From Alicyclobacillus fastidiosus (lineage in GTDB: Bacteria > Bacillota > Bacilli > Alicyclobacillales > Alicyclobacillaceae): DNA of 64,000 bases. The stretch is taken from NCBI RefSeq assembly GCF_026651875.1, contig NZ_CP104067.1:2046001-2110000 (forward strand), in the 5' to 3' direction. Shown here one piece after another: positions 9,360-17,093 of this stretch. The translations under genes and the position numbers were made by a program. The first letter of the stretch is position 1. Every line of letters begins with the position of its first letter. The notes below the pieces were generated by a model. It ran no database searches. It was given only the letters and a program-made list of their open reading frames with translations, and was not told the DNA's origin.

Positions 9360-9815
9360 CTATTTACCATCTAAAGCAGATAGCTCTTGTCCTATACCTT
9401 GCCAAGATGATTGCATGAGAGTGAAACTTTTACTTTTTGCATATTGATCGGCTGATAAAAGATTATCATGGATTTCTGACCATTCTATAGAGTTTGTACT
9501 ACTGGAATTGGATTTTGGAGTAGTGATTGAATAATACTTCTTGAACGCTTCAATTGTCAGTTTTTCAGATTCACTTTCGGATAACTGGCACGAAACGATT
9601 TCATTACTTAGTTTTTGTAGAGCCAATTCACTGGACTGTTGAGTCGGAATTGATGTTTTCGTCAAAACAGATTGATTGTTTGTTTCTCTTGGTGATGCTG
9701 TTGCGTGTCGATTTTCGTACATCAAGACTACGATGATTCCAATGACGCTAGCGATTCCGTATGCAATAAAAATGTACTTAAAAGACGTTTTCTTGTTTTT
9801 TCTGCTTTGATTCAC
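9360..9815 (-). CDS. Membrane-anchored protein of unknown function
   Basis: 151 residues from GTG 9815, chosen because AGGAAGGTG lies 6 bases upstream at 9822-9830. Longer in-frame starts lack a ribosome site. A basic N-terminus (VNQSRKNKKTSFK) leads into one hydrophobic segment, 'YIFIAYGIASVIGIIVVLMY' at residues 14-33. A polar Ser/Thr/Gln-rich region and a C-terminal part with few features follow. This is the topology of a small protein anchored in the membrane with an outside domain. Base composition is AT-rich compared with the core genes to the right. It has no operon partner. I recognise no family. Confidence 0.6.
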   Translation of the reverse strand: MNQSRKNKKTSFKYIFIAYGIASVIGIIVVLMYENRHATASPRETNNQSVLTKTSIPTQQSSELALQKLSNEIVSCQLSESESEKLTIEAFKKYYSITTPKSNSSSTNSIEWSEIHDNLLSADQYAKSKSFTLMQSSWQGIGQELSALDGK

Positions 9816-10073
9816 CTTTTTCACCTTCCTTAAACATTTTCGCTCAAAAAACTTCGAGGTCACAGTGAAAACAAGTCTTTTTGTGAACAAAATAGCACTT
9901 CATTTTTTGGGTAACCGATTATTGCTGTTCTTATTAGAATCTTAATTGAGCGTTTTGCAGATTTCTAAGCCCTTGAGGGACAAGGGATAACAGAACATAA
10001 AAAAGGACTTCACCCCAACTTCGAGAAGATTTCAAGTGACCAAACAAGAAATATCCGAGGAGGGAAGTCCCAC

Positions 10074-11159
10074 TTGTATCTTCTCCAAAAGTCTCTGTTT
10101 TCCTTTGAAGAGTGGCTAGAAATCGAACCCAGTGAGCGGCTGGAGCTCTTCTTTTCAACACTTGACCTACATCCATATGCCGCAAAGTTGAAGAACTCAT
10201 CACCCCAAGGTGCAAAGCCAATCGACCGAGAAGCAATTCTACGCGCGTTGCTCGTTGCTCCGCTGGAAGGCATCTCGACCTTCACCCGGTTACACAAGCG
10301 TTTAGACGGTGATCTGCGTTTTCGATACCAGTGTGGATTTCGTTTAGATGAACCCGCACTGTCCATTGCGACACTCAGTCGAGTCTTTGGAACGGTCGTG
10401 GGTCAGTGTAAAGAGTCCGGAATCATTGACGGAAGTCATCTTGCGATTGACAGTACAGCTATTGGTGCCTACGAGAAAAAACAGCCGAAATCACGAAACC
10501 AGGAAACGCACAATGCCAACTGGGGTGCGAAATATGACACATTTGGCAACAAGCTCACGTGGTTCGGGTACAAGATTCACCTAGCTGTAGATACAGCCAG
10601 TGAATTGCCCGTCTCACTCGAGGTTACACCAGCGCATGTATATGACGGCGAGATGTCGATTCCATTGATGAAAGATGTCATCGAAAATCGCCATTGGAAA
10701 GTCAAATTTGTCATGATGGACGCTGGATACGACCAGGTAAAGAACTATGAAACTGCCCGTGGTTACGGTGCGCAGGCGATTATTGCACTGAACCGGCGCG
10801 GTGAAAAGGAACCACCTGCCGGGATGACTTCTAACGGCACGCCACGCTGTTCAATGGGATACGACATGGTGTACTGGGGAGCTGACGGCGATAGACTGAA
10901 GTTCCGCTGTCCGCACGCTCTAGGCAAGGTTGATTGCCCACTTGGCACCGCTGCATGTTCCGATTCCAACTACGGAACGGTCGTGAAGAAAAACATTTCC
11001 GAAGATGTACGCCGCTATTCGAACCCTCACCGAAATACGCGAGGGTGGATAGAGCTGTACAACGAGCGCACTAGCTTCGTGCGTCAGGTTCTGGACCTTG
11101 CACAAACGGGGGACGAGGTTTCCCCGTACCGGATTCCTGTGCTGTGTATGGTCAAATAA
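10074..11159 (+). pseudogene. IS1182-like DDE transposase, C-terminally truncated and lacking the catalytic Glu
   Basis: The N-terminal helical domain (residues 1-110, DUF772-like, 'AILRALLVAPLEGISTFTRL') is followed by the RNase H-fold domain. The first catalytic Asp is D126 ('LAIDSTAIGAYEKK') and the second D216 ('MMDAGYDQVKNYE'). The final motif should read Y-x2-R-x3-E. Here 'YNERTSF' is followed by Val336 instead of Glu (GTG for GAG). After residue 337 the sequence no longer resembles the family and stops after 361 residues, against more than 400 in relatives. The last codons contain the 34-base segment also found beside IS110 copy 1. The element is therefore dead and its right end is replaced. 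Confidence 0.82.
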
Positions 11160-11328
11160 AAATGGAGGTTTCGATCATCAGAAATTCCCTGATCTAATCA
11201 TTAAGAAATCCTTGCTGATGTCATCAGGAAATCCCTGATCTGATCTGGAAATTTCCCTGGTGTATCTCTCCTAATTGTGTCATTTGCTTCTTACAATCCT
11301 CTTTGTAGAAATGCGAGGAGGAGAAAGG

Positions 11329-12819
11329 ATGACGATGAGTATGGAGCAGATTCACCGGATCAAGGAACTGCAACTCCAAGAGAAAGGAGCGTATCAGATT
11401 GCAAAGGAATTGGGGCTAGATCCCAAGACCGTTCGGAAATACATGAAGCAGGAGGACTTCTCCCCAAGGCTGCCTGTGCCAGTGTCTAAGCCATCCAAGT
11501 TGGATCCCTACAAGCCAACCATTGATGCATGGCTTCTTCAAGATGCTAAAAATCGGTACAAGCAACGTCATACGGGGAAGCGAGTATATGACCGACTCGT
11601 GAAAAAGTTTCCGGAGTTCAACTGTTCGTACCCGACCGTGAACCGATACGTGACCGCATTTCGTCAACGCCAGCACCTTAGTAAGAAGGGCTATCTTGAA
11701 CTTCAGTGGCATCCTGGAGAGGCTCAGGCTGATTTTGGTGAATGTGATGTGATTGTAAACGGCGTGCGACGCGTTACGAAGTATCTGGTGGTATCTTTCC
11801 CGCATAGCAATGCAGGATTTGTTCAGTGCTTTCTCGGTGAAACTGCTGAATGCTTATGCCAAGGATTAATGGACGTCTTTTATCATATTGAGGGTGTTCC
11901 GTCACGACTTGTGATTGACAATGCCACAGCAGCCGGCAGGCGAATTGGAGAGCTAGTTCGCCTTACACAGTTGTTTAAGCGATTCCAAGCCCATTTCGGA
12001 TTTGAGATTACATTCTGCAATCCGAATAGCGGTCATGAAAAAGGAAATGTGGAGAACAAGGTTGGTTACGCTCGGAGAAATTACATGGTTCCCCTACCAT
12101 CCAAAGTGTCATTGCATGAGTGGAACACTGAATTATTCGAACTATGCGATTTGGATAATAGCCGCGAGCACTACAAGAAAGGAGTACCTATCTGCGAGTT
12201 GTTTGAGAAGGACAAGGAAGCCATGCGAGCACTCCCAAACGCGCCGTTTGAATCTTGCCGATATGGGCATGTAAAGACCAACGGCTATGGCAAGTTCATA
12301 CTTGATGGCAAGCACACTTATTCTTCCTCGCCGCTGTATGCAGACCGGGAGATTATTGTCCGGATCGGCGCACATTTCATTGAACCACTTGATGAAGCGG
12401 GTGACGTTATCTCTCGCCACGAAAGGGAGTTCGGTACAGAGCGGACAGACACAGTCGACTGGTTAACGATGCTAGATCAATTGATTGTAAAACCAGGAGC
12501 ATGGCGAAACAGCCTGATGCGTAGCCAAATGTCCTACGAGGTTCGTGATTACATGGATGAGCAGGACAGGAGTGGGTTACGGCAAGCGTTACGCCTCATG
12601 AAGGATTTGTCTAACCAATATGGCTTGGACGTTGCGGTGACTTCGATACAGGAAGCAATTGTTCGCAAACGCACACAAGGCATTGAGGTCAATGCAGCAG
12701 TTGTTGCGGCTCGGATTGCTCACTACGGTCTGGATACGCCAGGGGAGCCTGGACCCGACATGAGCCAGTATGATGTTTTACTACCCGCATTCGGAGGTGA
12801 AGTGCATGGACCGCAGTGA
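11329..12819 (+). CDS. istA: IS21-family transposase IstA
   Basis: 496 residues. An N-terminal helix-turn-helix ('AYQIAKELGLDPKTVRKY', residues 22-39) recognises the terminal repeats. The rve/RNase H-fold catalytic domain has D135 ('AQADFGEC'), D197 ('LVIDNATAA') and E242 ('GNVENKVGYARRN'). The triad and spacing are complete. ATG 11329 is preceded by GAGGAGGAGAAAGG. The stop overlaps the istB start by 14 bases, so the two are coupled. IstA performs strand cleavage and transfer, with IstB as ATP-dependent target regulator. Nothing suggests inactivation. Confidence 0.92.
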   Translation: MTMSMEQIHRIKELQLQEKGAYQIAKELGLDPKTVRKYMKQEDFSPRLPVPVSKPSKLDPYKPTIDAWLLQDAKNRYKQRHTGKRVYDRLVKKFPEFNCSYPTVNRYVTAFRQRQHLSKKGYLELQWHPGEAQADFGECDVIVNGVRRVTKYLVVSFPHSNAGFVQCFLGETAECLCQGLMDVFYHIEGVPSRLVIDNATAAGRRIGELVRLTQLFKRFQAHFGFEITFCNPNSGHEKGNVENKVGYARRNYMVPLPSKVSLHEWNTELFELCDLDNSREHYKKGVPICELFEKDKEAMRALPNAPFESCRYGHVKTNGYGKFILDGKHTYSSSPLYADREIIVRIGAHFIEPLDEAGDVISRHEREFGTERTDTVDWLTMLDQLIVKPGAWRNSLMRSQMSYEVRDYMDEQDRSGLRQALRLMKDLSNQYGLDVAVTSIQEAIVRKRTQGIEVNAAVVAARIAHYGLDTPGEPGPDMSQYDVLLPAFGGEVHGPQ

Positions 12820-13546
12820 GATACGACTAGAAATCTCACAATACTGCCGACAATTAATCCTGAGTCAGAATGCGGTACGGTTATGCGATTTAGAAGCTAC
12901 GCCAAGACAGGAGGAGTTTCTACATAAGGTGTTCCGGGAGGAATTGGAGCACCGCGAGCGTCAGCGGAGAATTCGTTTATTTCAACGAGCTGCGTTCCCT
13001 GTACGAAAAACGCTGGAGGGGTACGAATTCAGTTCACTTCGCCTGCCCTCTACCTTGTCCCTGGATGAACTGACTTCGTGTCAGTTTGTCCAGGAGAAAA
13101 AGAACCTCGTTCTGTATGGTCCTGTCGGCACTGGTAAGACACACCTTGCCATTGCCTTAGGAACGAAAGCGTGTGAGATGGGAATTGTTACGAGGTTTTT
13201 CACCGCAGCATCCCTGGTGACACGACTGAGCGAGAGCAAACGCGCTGGATCTTTAGAACGCATAATGAAGGAACTAGAAAAGGCTCAGCTTGTGGTCATT
13301 GATGAGTGGGGTTACCTTCCGATGGACCGTGAAGAGGCGCAGCTATTATTTCAAGTGGTTGCAGCTAGTTACGAGAGACGAAGTTTGGTGATCACCACGA
13401 ATCTGGAGTTCTCCAAATGGGGCGGTATTTTCACGGATGACCAGATGGCTGCTGCAATGATTGACCGTCTGGCGCACCATGGACAACTTGTTGTGTTTGA
13501 GGGAGAAAGCTACCGACTAAAACACGCATTGATGCGGCAAAAATGA
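12806..13546 (+). CDS. istB: IS21-family helper ATPase IstB (AAA+)
   Basis: 246 residues from ATG 12806, with GGAGGTG at a 6-base spacing; an upstream in-frame ATG at 12770 lacks this. Walker A is 'GPVGTGKTHLAIALG' (about 105-119) and Walker B is 'VVIDEWGYLP' (about 163-172). This is the DnaC/IstB branch of AAA+ proteins. It binds ATP and DNA, oligomerises and directs IstA to target DNA. The reading frame is full length. Confidence 0.92.
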   Translation: MDRSEIRLEISQYCRQLILSQNAVRLCDLEATPRQEEFLHKVFREELEHRERQRRIRLFQRAAFPVRKTLEGYEFSSLRLPSTLSLDELTSCQFVQEKKNLVLYGPVGTGKTHLAIALGTKACEMGIVTRFFTAASLVTRLSESKRAGSLERIMKELEKAQLVVIDEWGYLPMDREEAQLLFQVVAASYERRSLVITTNLEFSKWGGIFTDDQMAAAMIDRLAHHGQLVVFEGESYRLKHALMRQK

Positions 13547-13685
13547 CCCAAACAGAACTGGAAATACACCAGGGAATTCTCGTGATAATACCAGGGGATT
13601 TTAGTTGATCACACCAGGGAAAAATCGATGATTACACCAAGGAAAAAGTGATGATAAAACCAGGGAAATCTTCTTGACAAAACAC

Positions 13686-14945
13686 ATTCCTGTGCCTTCA
13701 GTCCCGACCTTCAACCCTAATTACAATTATTCTTTACTACAGTTCTTTTCCAAAACTTATACTGCAGTCGATGTCTCCATCTGCCGCTCTGCCTCGCATG
13801 CGATGGCCCATATAAATCCCAACAATTCTCTTGCCACTGAAGTGACGGCTACATTGTGATGCTTACCTCGTGATATCATCTTCACATACTTTCGATGAAG
13901 CCTGTCCTGTGCTCGCCAAGCAATGTCCTGTACCTTGGGACTCTGCCCTTCTTGCCGCTTACGAATCTTTCCTTTAATAGCGGGTTTGTATCGGTAACAC
14001 CATGCTGCCTCTCCTAGGAACCCGTCTAAGATGTGAATTCCCAGACTCCGTGATTCTTCCTTGCTTTCGAGATACCCCGCTCGAATACTCGGATGGTACT
14101 AATCCAGCGTACGCCATCAACTGCTTTGGATTCCGGAAACGACGAAACTCCCCAACCTCAGCGACCAAGGAGGTTGCGATGACCTCTGCAACACCCTTCA
14201 GTGTTTGCAAAGCCTGAATCACTGGAGCTCTCTCGCTTTCCGTTGCCTCCAAGTGTATAGCTGCCTCAAGACGTTTGAGACGTCCCTCAATTTCGTCTAA
14301 ATGATGCAAATACTCCTGGTACACTACTTCTTCTCGACGATCCGTCCATTTGAGGCCGTCCAGCCACCGACGATGCATAGCCCCCAAGCACTAAGCTTAG
14401 TTTCAGGACGCCGATTGTGTCTGAGTAGGAACTTGGATAGCCGATGCCTTGCCCGTGTACGGTCTTCCACCGCATCTTCCCGTGCCCGCACTAAATCCCG
14501 TAATGACTCGTTTTCCTCATTCGGGACAAAGACTGCAACCAATTCACCAGCACGGAACAACTGTGCCAATCTCAACGCATCTCGCTTGTCTGTCTTCACT
14601 CGGTCTCCTTGGCGAACTGGAATGAGGGATGGTGCGACAACGGTACACGGCATGTCCATTGCGCGCAGTAGTCGATACAGTCCAGAGCCTGTCGGACCTG
14701 CTTCGTAACAAAACTCCAGTTCGACGCCATCTGAAGCCAATCTATGTACCAGGCTCCTTACAGCTTCCACCGTATGAGGGAACATTCCGATATATCTCGG
14801 TTCTCCACGGCCCTCGTCTGCTACCGCAACTGCGATGCTTTCCTTAGACACATCCAAACCTACAAACTTTGTGATAGTCTTCATAGTATCGGCTCCCTTC
14901 GTATGTGGCTCTGCACTGTTCTCCTAACTTCAGTGTAAACCACGA
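13686..14945 (-). mobile_element. IS110-family element, copy 2 (5' end complete, outer limit uncertain)
   Basis: This copy carries the whole transposase frame on the minus strand and about 70 bases of non-coding sequence between the stop (13757) and the shared boundary ATTCCTGTG at 13686. The non-coding stretch upstream of the start, from 14885 to at least 14945, is the IS110 left end. In this family a bridge RNA is encoded in such non-coding ends, but I could not fold one with confidence. There is no obvious terminal inverted repeat or target duplication, which is normal for IS110. Confidence 0.75.
13757..14884 (-). pseudogene. IS110-family transposase with two compensating frameshifts
   Basis: Start ATG 14884 gives MKTITKFVGLDVSKES, with the first DEDD aspartate in GLDVSK. 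'FCYEAGPTGSGLY' carries the Glu and 'RVKTDKRDALRLAQL' the DD pair. The frame breaks at the run of five C at 14381-14385 (AW then GAMHRRWLDG needs a -1 step). It breaks again near 14018-14022 (HLRR then FLGEAAWCYRYKPAIKG needs a +1 step), after which it ends at 13757. The net shift is zero, giving about 375 residues, the usual length. Both breaks also occur in copy 1, so they predate duplication or the parent was already defective. Confidence 0.8.
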
Positions 14946-15029
14946 TGTGCGAAATGGAGCCGGTGTCGTCCATTATGACTAACGACAGAACCATTGAGAA
15001 AAACAAGGGTTTTGTACCATGAAGTAACA

Positions 15030-15064
15030 AAAGGACACCGTGTCACACTGTAACGGTGCCCTTT
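15030..15064 (-). terminator. Terminator hairpin downstream of the SdpI-like gene
   Basis: AAAGGACACCGT and ACGGTGCCCTTT pair over 12 positions with one mismatch. Read on the minus strand it follows the sdpI-like stop at 15075 by about 10 bases and ends in a T-rich run. Confidence 0.65.
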
Positions 15065-15074
15065 GTCAGTACAG

Positions 15075-15716
15075 TTACTCCTTTTTGGCGTAAAAATACG
15101 ACGCCACAACCGTAATAAGCACCCATAAAATAATGGGTATAACAACCGCAAGTACCATCACTTTACCGATGGGCAAAACCCAGGCAAGAATAATAATCAA
15201 AATTCCTATCGGAATTCCTAGTTGTCCACCTAAACGATGTGTGCGATTCCAGCATTCTTCACTCGACAAAGTCCATGGCGTTCGGATGCCAACGAACCAA
15301 TTGGGTTGAAGACGCGGCAAAACGTTTGCTATCAGCATAAACATGATACCGTATACGGTCAGAGCGAAATGCATAGACCCGATGTGCAAAAGGTGTCCTA
15401 AAACCACGAGGTAAATCAAGCTAACACACACAATAACGACGCCGCCGATATATCGATACGTCGACCAGAACGACTCATAATTTCTCTTCTTCGGGTCAAT
15501 TCTCCAGAGAACGTGCCACACGAGAATGATGACAAGCATAATCGACGGTTCATACACAACCGCTAATAGACGCGAAATGAAGAAAGCCGGTTTTCCAGTC
15601 GAATTAACATGGCTTGGAACCTGTACAGGGAGATGAAAGTACGTAAGACACCCCAGCACGATTGCCAAGATCCACGCAAGCCAGCCCCACCACGGCATTG
15701 CCTTTTTCTTATTCAT
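15075..15716 (-). CDS. SdpI-family (DUF1648) integral membrane protein
   Basis: 213 residues from ATG 15716, which has GGAGGTGGTGATAG just upstream. About six hydrophobic segments are visible. The motif 'PNWFVGIRTPWTLSSEECW' is the SdpI signature (NxxxGIRxPWTxxxxxxW), and the DUF1648-like N-terminus includes 'HLPVQVPSHVNSTGKP'. In B. subtilis SdpI gives immunity to the killing factor SDP and sequesters the repressor SdpR. The first gene of this pair encodes an SdpR-like ArsR repressor and overlaps it by 8 bases, so the same membrane-tethered control is plausible. No SdpC-like toxin is visible nearby. Confidence 0.85.
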   Translation of the reverse strand: MNKKKAMPWWGWLAWILAIVLGCLTYFHLPVQVPSHVNSTGKPAFFISRLLAVVYEPSIMLVIILVWHVLWRIDPKKRNYESFWSTYRYIGGVVIVCVSLIYLVVLGHLLHIGSMHFALTVYGIMFMLIANVLPRLQPNWFVGIRTPWTLSSEECWNRTHRLGGQLGIPIGILIIILAWVLPIGKVMVLAVVIPIILWVLITVVASYFYAKKE

Positions 15717-15984
15717 CACTATCACCACCTCCAAAGTGTTCGAGAAGCCATGCCAGCCATTCTTGCAAAATGGTTGTGTTGAGCCTGTAAATAATAAAAG
15801 TTCCTTCCCGCTGATCAATAACCAAATTCGCATTCTTGAGAACGTTCAAATGTCGACTAATCGTCGGTTGAGCTGAGGAGAAATGTTCCGAAATCTCACC
15901 TGCTGTTTTTGGTCCTTCCTTCAACAGTTCGATGATCTTCCTACGAGTCTTGTCAGACATCGCCTTGAAGACATTCTCGTTCAT
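15709..15984 (-). CDS. ArsR-family (SdpR-like) transcriptional repressor
   Basis: 91 residues from ATG 15984. A GTG three codons earlier is less well placed relative to AAGGTAGG. The winged helix shows 'VFKAMSDKTRRKIIELLKEG', then 'AGEISEHFSSAQPTISRHL' (recognition helix), then 'LVIDQREGTFIIYRL' (wing). No metal-binding CxC is present, so it is not a metal sensor; it resembles the autorepressor class SdpR. The coupled SdpI-like gene suggests that a membrane partner modulates it. AT-rich sequence upstream (16000-16080) likely holds its promoter and operator. Confidence 0.85.
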   Translation of the reverse strand: MNENVFKAMSDKTRRKIIELLKEGPKTAGEISEHFSSAQPTISRHLNVLKNANLVIDQREGTFIIYRLNTTILQEWLAWLLEHFGGGDSDE

Positions 15985-16486
15985 AGAATTCACCTACCTT
16001 AAGCTTCTCCTCGAATTAATTTCATTGTATGCATAATTAGCTAAAAATGAAACAACAATTTGACAAGGTTTTGTTTCGTAGTGCTACGAACCAAAATTAG
16101 TTCTGCATATGTCGCTGGACCGCTGATAAAAAGGAGCGATTCCGATATTGGGCATCCGCTCCTGTTCATTTAGGAATAATCAGTGCTTTTGTCCCATGAG
16201 GGATCAGTTCAAGTTCACCCATTACCACGGTAATCATACGGAACCGTTCCGTCGCTAACCTGCCCATATCTACAATAAGCGTATCATTCAAAAGGCAGAT
16301 AAATATTCAATGTCTTTTTAAATTAGATTTGCTTGGTCCAAAACCAAAAGGCGCGGCGACCACCTACCGACGCTTTGAATAGTGAAAAATACTGAGTAAG
16401 TACCAAAATTGGAAATTAAATTGGGTATTTGGTGTGGAAAATGGTGTGATTGTCTGCTAGTGAAAGAATCATACGACACTCGCTAC
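15985..16486. other. Intergenic stretch, no gene seen
   Basis: AT-rich region between the divergent arsR-like gene and the hairpin block. I see no convincing ORF, tRNA or mobile-element end. The part near 15990-16080 probably contains the arsR promoter. Confidence 0.4.
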
Positions 16487-16679
16487 GCGGAGCCCACTGG
16501 TGAGCAAATCACTCACCGGTGGGTCTCCGCTTCACGCTCATGGCCCAAGGGCCAACACGGGTCCCGGCCTGATGTATAAGTCAAATTCAATACAGCAGCG
16601 CCGGTCGACGTGGATCCGATCAAACATTCGGATTCACGCCAACCAGCGCGGGATGACCCAGGGTTTCCCTGGGTCTTTT
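16487..16679 (+). other. Cluster of strong hairpins, possible structured RNA or mobile-element end
   Basis: In 193 bases there are at least three inverted repeats. The first arm at 16487-16504 pairs with 16512-16530 over about 18 bp with one bulge. TGGCCCAAGGGCCA lies at 16541-16554. GACCCAGGGTTTCCCTGGGTC lies at 16655-16675 and is followed by TTTT, like a terminator. GC content is clearly higher than in the flanks. A 39-residue ORF follows. I do not recognise an RNA family. Confidence 0.5.
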
Positions 16680-16748
16680 GATGTCTCCTGCTTAGGAGTG
16701 CCGGGGCCCCCAAAAGGGCGCATGAGACAACTAAAGGAGCGATAACAC

Positions 16749-16868
16749 ATGACACAACAACTTCTTTCCAAAGAACTCAAAAATGCTCAATCCACACTGA
16801 ATGAACTCGTGCAGAAATACGGGAAGGTAAAGCCCGAACTACGGGCTAATCCAACATCCGGCTGCTAA
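16749..16868 (+). CDS. Small ORF (39 residues) or 5' piece of a broken gene
   Basis: ATG 16749 has AAAGGAG at 9 bases. The product MTQQLLSKELKNAQSTLNEL continues with VQKYGKVKPEL and stops at 16868. Right at the stop an adjacent frame continues with 'AAKPNFDVGGVVYDKTARIG' and TVSVNPPK before its own stop near 16948. The two may therefore be halves of one 65-residue protein with a frameshift. No family is recognised. Confidence 0.35.
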   Translation: MTQQLLSKELKNAQSTLNELVQKYGKVKPELRANPTSGC

Positions 16869-17093
16869 ACCAAATTTCGATGTTGGTGGTGTAGTCTATG
16901 ACAAGACGGCACGAATCGGAACTGTTTCAGTTAATCCACCCAAATGACATCAAACGATTAGGCGTTTACGCATGGCTTGATCAAAAGGAGTCATTCCATC
17001 AATCCGACTAGAGCCAGCCGACGCCAGTTGGTTATTCATTTTCAGGATAATGGTGGGTGGTCAGTTCACAAACCAATATGGAGGTGGTGCGCC

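Larger units (their letters stand above)
11172..13676 (+). mobile_element. IS21-family insertion sequence, apparently intact
   Basis: Two overlapping genes, istA and istB, lie between ends that carry repeated copies of a motif around ATACCAGGGAAAT. On the right the copies are near 13582, 13606, 13629 and 13652. On the left the inverted copies lie between 11174 and 11264. Such multiple terminal repeats are typical of IS21 and bind IstA. The outer ends pair as an imperfect inverted repeat (CAGAAATTCCCTGATC on the left; the complement of CCAGGGAAATCTTC on the right). I cannot see a clear target duplication, so the outer limits are uncertain by some bases. Confidence 0.85.

Noticed and set aside
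7343-14945. Composite transposon made of the two IS110 copies
   Set aside because: IS110 elements do not make flanking target duplications, and copy 1 lacks its 5' end. There is no evidence that the block moves as a unit; only homologous excision is plausible.
16977-17093. N-terminal extension of the GT-C glycosyltransferase
   Set aside because: The extra 39 codons have no ribosome site, while ATG 17094 has GGAGGTGG 6 bases upstream and starts just before the first helix.
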